A DNA stretch of 64,000 bases from Collybia mongolica (Eukaryota; Basidiomycota; Agaricomycetes; Agaricales; Clitocybaceae). The notes under the pieces were generated by a model. It had not been told where the DNA came from, ran no database searches, and saw nothing but the letters and a program-made list of their open reading frames with translations. The DNA lies in NCBI GenBank assembly GCA_013420905.1, contig JAAXNY010000001.1, forward strand, positions 4,898,001 to 4,962,000. The letters run 5' to 3'. A program made the translations under genes and the position numbers. Numbering within the stretch: the first letter of the stretch is position 1; each line of letters opens with the position of its first letter. Positions 1-12,851 of this stretch are shown here, one piece after another.

Positions 1-382
1 GAGGGGGAGAGGGGTATAAGCAAAATCGATTTGGAAAAACCTACCAAGGTTACAAGGATTGAAATAGATTGTCTATAAAAAGTCAGTGATCGCGCCACAG
101 TCTTAATGATCGAGAGAATTGCACCAGAATTAAACTGTACTATTTATAACTTAAGTAGCCAGTGCAAGGGCGGAAGCTTTCTTATGAAGACAATAGAACA
201 ACGGGTAAACCAATTGTATTGTTTATAGTCCAGGGGACTGTATGTAGAAACATGTGTTGGACTTCAATTAATAAAATTGAAGCCCAACGAAAGGCGGGGG
301 AATAAGTAGTATGTAAGGGCACAGGGGCCCGGGAAAACACAAGTAGATAAAAAAAAAACATAGGGGGGGGGGCGCGGCGCGG

Positions 383-2337
383 CTACTCCTCCTCGCTGTC
401 AGGCACAGACGAAGAGGAACTTGACGACGAAGAACCGTCATCAACCTCTGCTTCTTCCTCCAAGGGCGGCCAAGGGAGGTTCTGGAAATCCGCGTAGAAG
501 AGGAGAGCGCTCTCCGTGGCTGGCGTAGTCAGCAAGAGGTTTTGAAGGCCCTCCAGGCCTTCCTCCTCGTACAACTTACCGATGGTGCCAACTATGCGCG
601 CCAACAAGGAGTTGCGCATTTCAAGCGCGCGGTTAGTGGCCTGAATGACCTCCGCGGCAAGAGAGTCTGCGTCGCCTAGCTGAGCATAGGCTTCAGCAAC
701 CGCTAGTAGAATAAGTAAAATCATTAGTAAACGAAAAGACAGAAAGAAAATGGCTTACTAGAAATGCCCACACCAAGCATCGGCCCCAGATCCTCATGAA
801 GCCTAGCGCGCTTCTGGGGAGTGAGACTGAAGCTGCACTTCCCCTTCTTGGCGGTGGCGCATTCAACGCACGGTTTACCCCAACCGTTGAAGGAGCACTC
901 GATGTCGCTGCGGGTGGCGCACATTGTGCAAGGATAGCCCACCTAGTAAGGATGATCAGTAACAAGAAATAAAAGAGTAATGAACATATGGTAGAGCGCC
1001 GAGGCGCAAGGTCAGCCAGCAGGGAGGTAATAGGGGATTGTAGCGGCGTCAGCTCCCGGTTGGGAACCAGCGCGTGCTTGCGGCGTGTCGCCTGAACCCT
1101 ATCCCTAGAACGAGTGGTCTTACGTGACCGGCGAGGAGAAGGGGCCGCGGGAGGTAACAACTCCGCGAACCCCTCTTGAGCCAACTGGCGCGCGATCTCT
1201 TCATCAAAGAGCCGGAGCTTGGGGACCTCAACCTTTACCGGCGGCTGCCCAGAGGACTAAGGAGATAAAAATGAGTAAAAGTAAATGAGTTCAAAAGAGA
1301 AAAGAGACATACCGGACCTGCTTCCGAGGGACGCAGTGCGGCATCACTGCCAGCCCCCTGGGCGCGTGACATGTCGGACTAGAATTTTGAAAGCAAGTCA
1401 GGAATAATGTGAAACCCGTAAAGTAAAGGATAGTATATACCTGGGGAACCGCGCGGCCTTTGCCCTTGGACCCTTCGTTACACTTCCGCTTGAGGGGCTA
1501 TTGAAATAAGTCAACCACAGAAGAAAAGTAATAAAAAGCAGTATTAGACGAACCGCTGGTACCAAGACCGGGGAGTGCGCCGGCAAGGGCGCGGCGGACC
1601 AACTGTCCCGGTACTGATGGTAACGGCGCGGTGCGCCAACCATGCGAGGAGGGACGAGGAAAGTATCCTGAAAGATACTTTCACCATTGTCGCGCTCGAA
1701 GCGCGACCCCACCTGGTCCAGGACTTGCTCCACAGTGGGAGCCTGGCCCTAAAGTAAAAGGTAGTCAGCTTGACAAGGGCAGGCAGAGTAAAAAAGTAAA
1801 CAAGTCACTTACCAGAAGAATGGAATTGTGGCCCAGGTCAGTCAATATGACCGTGCGCCAGGAAGACCACGAAGCCTCGCACGCGTCGACTGGGATGCGC
1901 ATCACTTGAAGGTGAAGCGCGCGCAGGAGGAGAATAGCCGGATATGGCAGCGAAAAACGCGCGCCACGGACCACGCCAGTGATGGCATCCTGAGACCAGT
2001 AAATAAGTAAAAGGTTTTAATAAGTAAAAGATGGGCGTACGATGAGCATGGAGCAGTGATTGACGAAGTCAATCAACTCGTCAAGGTCAAGGGGGCCCTG
2101 ATGGTCCATACGGGGCGCGAGCTCCTCGGCCATAATAATCCACCCTTGCTCCATGGCGACGAAGACATCGCCCTCAGCATCTTCAAGGAGGTCGGAAAAT
2201 GAGGGGACCGGCTGGTCCACATAGACCATAGTGGGGGAACGGCCCTCAGTCGGTAAAATCGCGGCGGAGAGCAAGAGGGACAGCGCGGAAGGCGAGCACA
2301 GGGCACGAGCCATGGCGGAAGTGGAAGTAGAAGACAT
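383..2337 (-). CDS. Antisense accessory gene 1 of the retrotransposon (Zn2Cys6-like protein), copy A
   Basis: Spliced gene of about 520 aa that runs opposite to the element's gag-pol. The exons match those at 36140-38085 one for one: a first exon starting MSSTSTSAMARAL, middle exons with DQVGSRFERDNG and PPRMVGAPRR, a cysteine cluster in the penultimate exon (C-x2-C-x7-C-x8-C-x2-C-x7-C, around 780-940) and an acidic serine-rich tail ending PDSEEE. Splice sites are kept at the positions compared and I see no stop inside the exons. In the first exon only about five of 99 residues differ from copy B, so the protein looks constrained. The cluster resembles the fungal binuclear zinc cluster (usually C-x2-C-x6-C), which suggests DNA binding; the function is not shown. 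Exon joins are by hand. Confidence 0.8.
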
Positions 2338-2785
2338 TTGGGTTAGAGAAGTTGGAGTGTTTGAGTGATGCGAATAGCAAAGAAATTTAGAAATGGGCTA
2401 TAAAGTCCAAATTGTCTAAAACTTAGCAAGGGCGCGAGCTTTTAAAACGCACAACCCTGCATTGCGAAGTTCTAAAAGACAAGCAGGAGTACCGATCTCT
2501 TGCTGAAGTGTCAGAAACATAACGAGAGAAAGGTTCAGATGACTGAAATATCTGTAAAGCGATGTCCGAATGTCAAGTATTCTCTCAGGAGACGTATATA
2601 ACTGTCACGATCCTGATGGGAAGTAAACCTCTGGGCTCGATCCCAACCTCGCGCGCCTACCTGTCTAAAAGCGGAACCGTTGTAACCTTGTACTGAAAGA
2701 TTAGACGCGTGCAGACCCGAAGTATTGGACCAACATGCCGGCAAAGAGAGACTGAGGACAGTCTACATTTGTGGTATGGGGGAGA

Positions 2786-3988
2786 TGATAGGGCCCGAAA
2801 TTGTTTGCACTTGTAAAGTCGACAAGTAAGGCTATTAGTATCATTTCTAATAACCAAGTAAACGGTAATAAAGGATTAGAGTCGAGCTCCAAGACGGCTA
2901 ATCAGAGTGAACTAGTCTAATGGATAATACACTATCAGTACAGAGGACTATGAGTACGGTCTATTATTAGTCCTATTCACCATGCCTGGTTACAACCTCG
3001 GTGTCTTAGTTCATAAGTAACCGTTGTAGTATGATATCATTAGTCCGGGGATCATCATTAATAGGAGAAGTAATTATAAATTTGGGACTTGCACAACCCG
3101 ATCCTAGTCAGGGGTACTTGGTGTTAACTACCGGAAGCGGCGGGACCCCGTGAATAGCAACCGGGACAATCAGGAGGAGTAAATGACAGTGCCGCGCTGT
3201 TTTAAATAACGGAGCGCGCGGTCGTGACTTGATAAGAGTTTAGCCAGCTCTTTCAATATTTGATAAGTAACCAGTAAACGGCATAATTGGCACGCATGGC
3301 GCGCGCGCCAAGTTGTAGAGGACGCATCAGCATTGAATACAGATCCTTGGCGCGCGGGAGCGCGGTTCCATGTAAAATTTACAATTCCGTATGATATTTA
3401 GTTTGTACACTATAAATAGACTGTAGATAAGTAGCGCTAAGGCAAGGAATCTTGCCCCCACTTCGCGCGACTATAGAGTATACAAATCACATTTGTTAAA
3501 ACACTATTGCGTGTCCGAATTAAGGATCAGATTGCTTCAACGTGTCTTGATTGGAATTGATTGGAGAACCACAGAATTAAAGAAACTTAGTTCACTTGGA
3601 ACTTAGTACCATATTGTCCGTTGGAATTACTAGGCACTTGGCACTGTATTGTTTGATAAGTCACTTGGACTTATAGATCCGCTTGGGATCGCTAATAATT
3701 GAACGTACACTTGGTACTCAGTCTATTGGATCGAGAGATTTTATAAATATACCTAGCAGGTTTTTGAACCTGTGTTGAAGCTTTTGTCTAAATTGAACCC
3801 GTTGAGAGATCATTGGAAAGGGCTTTGGCTAGTACTATTCAAAGCTTAGTGCTTCTAAGCACTTGAACCCGAACTCAAAACAGGCGATTCCTACTGTTCG
3901 TGTGTTGATTGTTAGGTTTGGTGTGTGTGTGTGTGAAGGATTACATTACATAGCATCAGCGCACTTATAGCCCAGGAGCCCCCTTTCA
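2786..3988. repeat. LTR of retrotransposon copy A
   Basis: About 1203 bp, starting TGATAGGGCC and ending CCCTTTCA. It is the reverse complement of the LTRs at 34473-35688 and 46851-48066, with scattered differences. A TATAAATA box in element orientation lies at 3411-3418. The five bases after the outer end are GCGTG, the same as those outside the 3' LTR of copy B when read in element orientation. The partner LTR lies outside the window. Confidence 0.92.
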
Positions 3989-4616
3989 GCGTGGTTCAGA
4001 TCTTCTATTCAAGTATAGTAAAAAAAAAGAGGGCTTGATCTGCTTGACTGGGTAGATAAAACAGAGTTCCGATGAGCTAGGAGTTCCTCGAGAACCGACG
4101 TTTGTGCTCTCATATTGACAAGGATAAGGTTCCCTGAACATCTAATCAGGCCCTATAAAACCTTCTCTTGCAGTTTTATCCTCAGCCTTTCTTCAGTCCA
4201 ATGACCTCCGTTATGGTAGGCCTCGAGGTATCTAAATTTATCAATGATCGTACTGTTGCTTGGGTACGTGATATCAACATTACAAGTCCTTATGTTTACA
4301 TAAGTAACTCGTTCATCATCCTGGGTTTGCGGGGAAAATTCAGCGTACCCAACAAGATCCAGTGTTGTTTTTCCCACGGTCAGTAAGTTTGAAGTGTTCC
4401 GAGATTTCATTAGAACATGATCAGTAAACATTTTGAAGTACATCAGTAACACTTTGTAGTCATGGAAATTTCTCTGACTGAATCAATATTAGCCGACGCG
4501 CGGATTTCAAGCAAAAAAGGCAACTGCTAACATAAGCTGCATTCAATACCATAATTTCGAGTTAATTGGTCTTATGTTGGGATATCTCAAGAATTAATTA
4601 ATAACTGTCTACTGCA
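3989..4616. other. Flank of the LTR, no supported gene
   Basis: Unique-looking sequence between the retrotransposon and the AT-rich repeats. It contains a minus-strand open frame of 99 codons (4153-4452) with no recognised motif and no convincing start. I see nothing else here. Confidence 0.4.
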
Positions 4617-4686
4617 TAATCATGCTTACGTTTGTCAACTATGCTGTTAGCTCTAACAGCGTAGTTGACAAACGTAAGCACGATTA
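4617..4686. repeat. Near-perfect inverted repeat (hairpin), 34-bp arms
   Basis: The left arm 4617-4650 and right arm 4653-4686 are reverse complements with about two mismatches, separated by only two bases. The arms contain GCTTACGTTTGTCAACTA and its complement. On either strand the sequence would fold into a long stem with almost no loop. It sits at the left edge of the tandem-repeat block. It could be a foldback or MITE remnant; no target duplication was identified. Confidence 0.85.
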
Positions 4687-4727
4687 CAAGAGGCTTCTTC
4701 CGCTTTGGGCCAAACTTTTCCCCTTTT

Positions 4728-5690
4728 CCCACACTACAAAACATTGAATATCTCAACAATGACAAGACCTATGGATGCAATTTAAATTGCTATCACTAGA
4801 TATGGTGAAGGGCTACCCAATTGGTATATTTGTATGTATTTGTATCTGTTTGTTCACCTTCAAACATCATGATCAAAAGCAGCTCTCTCACTACAAGCAT
4901 GTTACAAATGAATATCAACTTTGTATATGACTTTGCCACAGCTAGCCAACAAACAATACCATTGAAGTTCCCACAATATAAATCATTGCATATCTTAACA
5001 ACAACAAGGCCTATGGATATAATTTAAATTGCTAGTGTTAGATATGGTGGAGTAGTACCTCATGTATATGTTTGTAAGTGTTTGTATTTGTTTTTATTTT
5101 TCTAAACCTCATCAACAACAATTTTCTTGCTACATATTACAAATGAATACTGTCTGTATATCACTTCATCACATCTGGCCAAACAAACAATAATATTAAA
5201 GAAATTCCCACAATATAGATGATACTTATCTCAGCAAATACAAAGCTGATGGACATGCTACTACTGGACATTGTAAAGGAATACATGATGTGTTTATTTA
5301 TATGTGTTTGTAGTTGTTTGTACCCTTCCAAATCTCATTATCAACAACAACCTTTTTACTACATATTACAAATGAATATCATCTGTATATTACTTTGCCA
5401 ACATCTGGCCAAACAAACAATATTAATGAAATTCCCACAATATAGATGATGCATATTTCAGCAAAAACAAGGCTAACAGAAACAATTGAAATTGCTACTA
5501 CCCCTAGACCTATGGAGGGGGTACACCAGGAAATGTATATTTATATTTGTTTGCCTTTCCAAATTTGATTATAATCTCTTGTTATATCTATTTTAATATC
5601 ACATTTATATATTACTTGGCCATAAGCATAGCCAAACAAGTCAATGTGGATGCTCCTGGAATCTATAATGCTCAATATCTTGACAATGGC
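4728..5690. repeat. Tandem array of ~235-bp AT-rich units
   Basis: A unit beginning with an anchor like CCCACAATATA recurs at 4728, 4970, 5207 and 5434, with a weaker start near 5655, giving periods of about 242, 237, 227 and 221 bp. Each unit then carries a motif like CAAGGCCTATGGA, a TTTGTATTTGTTTG stretch, CTACATATTACAAATGAATA, and CATCTGGCCAAACAAACAATA. Copies differ by many substitutions and small indels. Short open frames that recur in the units are by-products. Confidence 0.8.
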
Positions 5691-5917
5691 TAGCTATATA
5701 AGTATGGTTAAATATAGTATGTGATAATACAACAAAAAACACTTAACAGGCATATGTACATTTGTTTGAAGTTTGTCTTTGATGATGATATTTCTATTTT
5801 TAGCATATCTGATAAGTTTTTGATTAACCCAGGATGCAAGGCTAGAAATAAAATGTTAAATGATGAATGATTGATATACATTTCAATAGTATGAGAAATT
5901 GTTTCTATTTTTACGAG

Positions 5918-5947
5918 TTCTTTATCAACCCAGGTTTCAGGCAAAAA

Positions 5948-5978
<31 letters not shown>

Positions 5979-6516
5979 CATATTTCAACACTGCAGGAAA
6001 ATATTTCCATAATGGGATTTTTCTTCTCTTGTGGCTTTTTACAGCATTTTTCCACAAACACAAAGTATTGTGACATAATTTACATGTATATGGGATGCTT
6101 ACATAATGCTTTTGATGATGCCATCAAAATTATGCATATCTAATATTTCAAAGTGTCATGTTTGAAAATTTATTTTGTGTTTTTCTCCATAACAAGTAAA
6201 GCTATTAACTTTATTTAGATATATTTGGAATGTACAAACATGGCTCTACAATTTACTTGTTGGGCATATTTTTCCCACAGTCTATTTTGAGCAAAATATT
6301 AGAAGTGTCCAGATTCAGCTAGTTTTGAAGGTCTGTGTGTTATGTCAGGGGTGAACAAACATCTTATAACAACAATGACCCTTACCAAACATGACCCTTG
6401 TGGGAAATTACACTAAACATTGGAATAATCAACAACTACTACTATTTTTACCTGAAATACAAATTAGATTGATTTCTCTATTTATTGGCACATGTCACAT
6501 GATCTATTCCACCATA
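5918..6516. repeat. Dispersed AT-rich repeat, left copy, with a TTGA microsatellite
   Basis: From TTCTTTATCAACCCAGG onward this sequence matches 63406-64000 in the same orientation, with scattered substitutions and short indels, for at least 590 bp; the right copy runs off the window. Near its start is a run of TTGA/ATTG units (5947-5980) that is much shorter in the right copy. It is probably part of a non-autonomous or decayed mobile element. No protein was recognised. Confidence 0.85.
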
Positions 6517-9208
6517 TAAGTATACCAAATACATGACAACAATCTGAATGCTTATTAGTGTCCATGATCCTGGGAAAAGTTAGTTCTGATGGTTTTTGTG
6601 TTTTCTCCATAGCCAGGCAAGCTATGGCATTGGGTTTTGTGCACAGGTATTGCTTGTTTACTTGGTAACATTTTCTCATGGTCACATGACCTCTATAAAC
6701 TATCATCTACATTGTTTCTACTCATTTACAACTTCCTGAATGTGGAATGGAGCCACACAGTGTGTTGGCCCACTCCACCCAAGTAGGCATTTGGATCAAT
6801 ATTACTTCAAGTTGGTGATTTAACTATTTGGTATATTCTTTGTTTATTAATTGTCTTGAAATTTAAACAATTAGTTTAAGTTTCACAATTGGGTAGTCCA
6901 ATCTATAAATAGGTACATTGGATAAATACTGTGGGTGTACTGGAAGTCTATATCAGCCTACTAGAGCTGTGCAAATAGTACAGGGGTAAAGTATTAGTAA
7001 GGAATAAGAACATATCACAAGGTAGATAGAATTACACCAAGGTAGTCTCAAGGTATACAGCAGCATATAGGTGCATATACAATAGAACAAGGTATATCTG
7101 AGCAACTAGATGTGAGTCACATATGCACTCACCTTACACACATCTGGTTTGGGCACAGGGGTGATTGGCACTACTTGGTCTAGACAGCACATCCAGGGGT
7201 GCACACCCAGCCACCAGGTGATGGTTCTACCATATGGAATACACCACTGCACCACCCATGTCCACCATGCTAGCTGCTCACTAGCAGAAGTGGGCAGGCA
7301 GTCACTGGTAATGTGACAGGTGCCTCTGTAGTTCTTGCTGCAGCTCTTATTGTTGTGATTTTGCAGTTGTTATTTTCACTGAGAGGGGTGGGTATGAGAG
7401 CTGCCAAACAGGGTCTGAGCTCAGACTGCAGACACCTGCATTTGTCTGTGTGGTCTGTGTGGCCCATATAGCTCAGTGTAAAACCCCCAGAGAAGCTACT
7501 GAGTTGGTTGTATATTTGGAATATACAAATATGGATCTACATTTCCAAGTTTGTTAAGTTTTTCACATAGTCCATCTCTGAGAGTCTCAGTCCCTACTTT
7601 ACCAGCTGACTGGTTTTCAAGGGAAGTGCCAAGATATATATGGTTACCTTTTGTTGTTGGATATTTGTATAGGATCTATAAACACCAACTTCTATTGGCA
7701 ATTCATATGCAGTTGCTTATATCATACACCATGGATATGGGTGAAGTTGTAAGGGGATCACTTGTTTGTCCACATCTAGCCATCAGAATCACTATTGCTG
7801 TTTGCATAGACTCACTGTTATACCTATTATTCTGACACACACTGCTTTAACCCCTTGACAGATAGTAGTTTACTCTGGACTAACATATCACAGATATATT
7901 GTTGCATCATTAGAGTTACTGATATCAGATTCTGTTGTTATTTGAGACATAGGTACAATGTACTGTATATAAGGTGCCCCTTCCTCTCCATGGAAGGGCA
8001 CCTTTGCAATAGACTTGGATTGGGTTTTCTGCTCATGATCAAGCCCCTAGTGCTCTATGCTCATCCCTTCCCTGCATGGTTGTTCATACTGTGTATACTA
8101 CTCCCTGCCTGAGCCTCTTGGCAACACAACCCCTTACAGAAGTGCAACAAATATTTGGCAAGCTCAAATGTGTTGTCATATTACATCTTCATGTTGTGTA
8201 TCCATCAGGCCTTCCATGATGTCAAGCTACTCCCTGTACCCTACAATCTAATTCTAGGACAATGCCTGACAAGTGTTCCAGAACCAAACTTATCAACAAC
8301 AAAAAGTAATATAAAGTTGAAGAGATTCTGGATAGCTAGTTCTATTGCAACAACCTGGTTCTAAAAATATAAAGAAAAGTTAATCAAAAAAAAAAACATA
8401 AGGACTTGTATCTGCCAGTAATGGCCCTCTACCTCAAGTTACTTATAGTGAACGCTTGATAACCTTTTTTCTTTTTGCAGTATGCCATTTGTATGTCATG
8501 TTTTCCATTGTTATAATCGCATGAGTTCTAATCATCTTCACAGTGGCATCTGCCTCTCTTTTGGTCTGGGATAAACTATTGACAATGGACCAACAAGTAC
8601 ATTGATGTACTTAACATTCCTATGTTCTCACTTATGACCCATTATAGATATTGAGAGTTTGGTTCGCAAAGCCAACGGTTGGAAGGACTCTTTTTATCAT
8701 TGTAAGTAGTTCATGTCTTGTGTATAATAAGATGTCAAAATTTTACTAGAATCGGTATCTACCAATTGCCTTGATCACATATCAAGTCATATGTGAGTCT
8801 CTGCACACACAGTGCGCTTGCTAATATTTACCTTATCATTAACCAGATCAATTTTACACCTCACCCTCAACTGAAGTATGTTCACAGTATTGTTGTTGTT
8901 CCTACTGGAACACCATTTTAAAAACCTATTCATCAGTTGTAGGTCTTCACTTTATTCCTCAAGTGAAAACTCATTCCCCACAAGTTGGCATAAGGGTTTC
9001 CTTATATCCAGGCTAGGCAGGGTTGTGAATTTTTGGACCATCCAGTGTAATGAGATCCATATCATTCACCATATCTACCCAATCACTTATGTTTAGATTT
9101 CACTAGCCGTGCTTATAGCTTGAATATATGTACTGCATCAGAAAAAATACATGGTGGTTATATTGCTGTATCTATCCTTTGTAGGCACGCTTTATTCTCG
9201 AGTCTACA
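6517..9208. other. AT-rich stretch without a supported gene
   Basis: Low-GC sequence with many short open frames on both strands (for example 7551-7835 and 8155-8364), none with a recognised motif or plausible splicing into a longer protein. Probably decayed repeat DNA continuing from the left. A short A-run lies near 8388-8398. Nothing else was found. Confidence 0.4.
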
Positions 9209-9380
9209 TACATCAGCAAAACACAAAAAAAAATTCTGGGTTTTCGCCGGTTTTCACTAGTTTCCCAGTTTCTGGAAACCAAAAACCCAGAGACTGGGAA
9301 ACCACCTGGTAGCCTACTTTCTAAATATGAAGATTTTTGCACTAATTACTAGGAACGTCAAGACTACTTATTTAATGTTA

Positions 9381-12300
9381 CTAGTGGGTCGTAATGAACT
9401 CATGTGCATGATGGTTGACAAAATGATTGACAAAGAAAGATCTATACCGGTCCAATGCTTCGTGATAGCTGAAATCATCAGGAACCCTTGAGGAGCCATA
9501 TATAGGTAGAAGATGAGCTGCGCAAGTGATTGTGTTGGTGGTAATGACTTGCACCATAGGAAGACCATTCCGATCACATTCCAACTCAACCATCCACATC
9601 CCAGTGTTGTCATCCAGCCGATCGGTGTGGACAAACCAGTTGATCAATGCACAGGAATAGTCCTTTTGACGGTAGTGAAACGAGAAGAACAGGAGGACCT
9701 GTCCAATTTCCATCCCCTCCATTCCGGGCTGAGAATCATTCAAGACAACAAAAACAGTATCGCAGCAAGGATAACCATGGAAGGATGGAGTAGACCGGAT
9801 ATGTTCACTCTTCATCCCACCAGCACCACAAAGGTCACTTGGGGCATAGAATAGTGCAACCGCAGAATGATGAACATTGATCTTGCCTTTGAATGGAGGG
9901 CATGCATCAGTGGCTGATGGTGGATCAAGATCAGGGTGTTCAAGCGAGTAAAGGAATTGGCGAAAGGCAAGTGGAAAGGAAGGCTGTTTGATGTGCGCAG
10001 CGAGCGTTTGCAAATCTCATGGATAGCCAGGTTCTACAGGGTGAACATCAGCATAAATTGGTACCCAGAAGAAATCAAATCACACATACGAACAAGGGTG
10101 GCAAGCTTTACATCGGATAAAGCACCCCATGTCGGATTACCTGCCTCTGGACCCCCATCCTCATCCTCTTCTTCCTTAGTATTCTCTCCGCCAGTCTCTG
10201 CACTATTGCTCTCAGCCCTGATGATGCCTGCCATATAGGATGACGTTGTACTGCGCATCATTCCCTGTTTCGAAAAAAGCTGGTATAAGGCAGCCATCTT
10301 GACCATATGCACAATGATTCGTAGCATCTGGATAAGTGCCTTGAATCGACTTGATCGACGCCACGGCTCTTTTACTGCTTTGATATGCTTTGATTCTGTA
10401 ATTGACAAGCATAAACCATTGGGTGAGCCAAAAAACTGCATCGCGTAGTAGAACTGATCAAGTGCGTGTTGATGCGGTAACGAGATGGTCATCCAGACAT
10501 CCGTTGCAATGAAGATGTTGCGGAGTTCCTGAAAGGTATCGACACAATGACGGAAATGTTCAAGTGAAGGTGACATGATGGCATTTCGACGGGCAATGTA
10601 GCATGCATCCATGAAATTGGCGATGCAACGCACCATAGCAGAGGGAACGTAACCTGCAATGGCTGCAAGAAAAACCTACAAAGCCTCGTAAGTCTCATTA
10701 GAATTCAGAAAACGGCTCCATTATACCTTCATCAGAGCCTTCGAGTCATTGCCAGTCCATTGGTTGTAGTCTCAACCATCTGGAAATCGTCAAAGGCCGG
10801 GAAAAGGTGGTACGGCCGAAATGCTATAATGCCATGAGTTCCTATGAACATTTGATGATGAACATGCATACTGGTGGTCAATATCCTCAATAATCTCCAA
10901 AGCCGTCTTTTCTCCATGAGTTTTATGTAAATATTCGATTACCCATTCCACAAGGTGGTCTTTGAATGTCCCCTTAATGAGCTGATGCAAGAGATCTGGT
11001 GTGAGGAGTTCATGAATGTCAGCCCAGGGAAAACTATATGTAAACGGCTAAGTGTTACAGTCAGTGCGGAACATCACATGAAAGGCGCAAAATATAAATA
11101 TACCACAACATCGCTTCTGATGCCAAACTGATCCCATAGGATACCAGGATCCCACTGTTTGATGAGGAAGTCTGTCTTTGCATGTGAGCAGCGATGACTT
11201 CCGGGGCTGTCCAGATTTTCAGGCAGTGCATCACATCTGGATAGTAGGAAATGAATCAGCCAATGCAGGATGAACCGCAGCATGATGCTCACTTTGGACA
11301 CCAGTGGTAGACAATGCATGCTAGCCAAACTTGTTCTGGATAATCAGCAATATATGGCCCAAGGCTGAAAATGGCACAGTGGAAGTGGCCATCAGGACAT
11401 TGAATGACTTTTGGCTTCATCATATATGGCCTTAAAGGCTCGAAAACTGCCTCCAAGCATAGGTGATACAATTGACGGCAGAACTTCTGGAATTCAGGCT
11501 TCTTCCGCTGACGTTTGCTTGCTGAATGATCATCATTAGCCACAGTACTGACATACAAATTTGACAACTGACATACTCTTTGGGATAGGCAGAAATGCAA
11601 CCAGCATAACTGCATTGCCATGCCCTCGGCAAGCCGTGTTTGATATATTGCCAGCTGATGCATACACAGGATGATACTCTTGGTGTCCGGTAGCAACCGA
11701 CACAGTAGTTTTGTCACTTCCGGAGAAGACGGGTACAAGCATGGCACCATGCGTTTCAGGATCTTCAGCAATCGTATCCTACAATAATTGATGAACGCGT
11801 GGGAGGCGAGACGAACCAAAGAACATACCGCTTCACAATTGGCCCAAAAGGCAGACATCAGGTGAGAGTACACATGATCACCTTTGAAATCAAACTCCTG
11901 GAACGGAGCATATTCAAACTGCCCCGCAAACTCAGTTGAAGCAAGCTGCTGCTCTAGCAATCCCAGCACATCCCGCAAGTTAAGGTCATATGTCTGCTCC
12001 ATCCAGTGCGGCAGTGTTGATGGTTTTGGGCCGGTATAGGAGAATTTTAGTGTCTTCCAGCCAATTTCTCCAGCATAAATAGAATCAATTGTTGCATAAA
12101 GTTGTTCGGCGTTATCCCATGGAACTCCCTCAAGTGAGTCATGGTCAGATGCGTGTTTGATGACTGCTGCACGCCAGAGATCCAAGCCCACTTGTATGTC
12201 ATCTGCAGATGACTGAAGCCGCACATAATGATACCGCGCCCAATCGAAAGCTAGCCTATCCTGGAATGGCGCCCACAGGTTGTCAGACACAGCATCCAAA

Positions 12301-12589
12301 GGTGTAGCAGGAGTTGGCTCAGGAATAGGCTGCATGAGAAAAGTGCCATCAGCAGTGCATGGTCAAGCTATGAAACACAGTAAGCATACATGTAGCACTG
12401 CTCAAAACACAAGACTATACCATTGAGATGTTCATGATAGATTCGTGTATAGTGCTTCAATTCTTCGGGAACTGGGACAGTGAGGTGTTGCGCTCTTTTG
12501 TGGCGAGTACGGCCACTCAGTGACTTGCACTTCAGACCACATATTTCACATTCATAAACCCTCGAATATGTAGGATTAGTGGCAGGCAT
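9381..12589 (-). CDS. Plavaka-family transposase
   Basis: Predicted to cut and paste the surrounding element. The first exon (start 12589) encodes a C2H2 finger, C-x2-C-x12-H-x4-H, in CEICGLKC...HKRAQH. Then follow, in the usual family order: [14 protein letters not shown] and [15 protein letters not shown] (12000-12300), [20 protein letters not shown] (about 11680-11740), [14 protein letters not shown] (about 11500), [12 protein letters not shown] (about 11330), [18 protein letters not shown] (about 10970), [19 protein letters not shown] (about 10400), and [21 protein letters not shown] to [10 protein letters not shown] at the stop. One clear 50-bp intron is 11779-11828; several others are needed to join the frames. 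I see no disabling change. Family assignment is by recognised sequence; the junction after the zinc-finger exon (about 12336-12415) is unresolved. Confidence 0.88.
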
Positions 12590-12851
12590 CTGGACACGGA
12601 AGCAACAGTGTCGGGAGGAAAGGCAGAAAAGCCCAACTGAAGGGGGAGCTCAACAAGGGAGGCGAGCGAAGAAGCTGGTGCGTGATGCTTGGCAAGTTGA
12701 ACATGGAATGCTTTGGAAAATTCCACATGAACGAAGAACATGTGAAGGAAAAATCGCCTCACTTTAAGTTTCCAAACCAATAAGCCACGACATGTCACCA
12801 TCCGCCAACTGTTCAACATCCCATCTTCCCTCTAAATTACCACAACTCATC
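12590..12851. promoter_or_regulatory. Shared divergent promoter region of the Plavaka element
   Basis: About 260 bp separate the starts of the two divergent genes, so it should hold both promoters. No clear TATA box or repeated operator-like motif was found. An in-frame ATG for the companion gene also exists at 12792, which would shorten this gap to about 200 bp. Confidence 0.4.

Larger units (their letters stand above)
1..3988. mobile_element. Ty3/gypsy-type LTR retrotransposon, copy A, 3' part only
   Basis: This is the 3' end of the same element that is complete at 34473-48066, in inverted orientation. Position 1 aligns with about 38464 of the other copy and the two can be followed to the outer LTR end at 3988. 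Its gag and pol would lie on the plus strand to the left of the window. What remains is part of the spacer between the two accessory genes (1-382), accessory gene 1 on the minus strand, about 450 bp of leader, a polypurine tract directly before the LTR (2771-2785, as read on the plus strand) and one LTR. The LTR and coding sequences differ from copy B by scattered substitutions and small indels, so this is a separate insertion. Seen directly; the element class is inferred from copy B. Confidence 0.93.

Noticed and set aside
4731..4740. CACTACAA-like sequence as a CACTA transposon end
   Set aside because: It falls inside the ~235-bp tandem unit, and no complementary end, target duplication or link to the Tnp2 gene 15 kb away was found.
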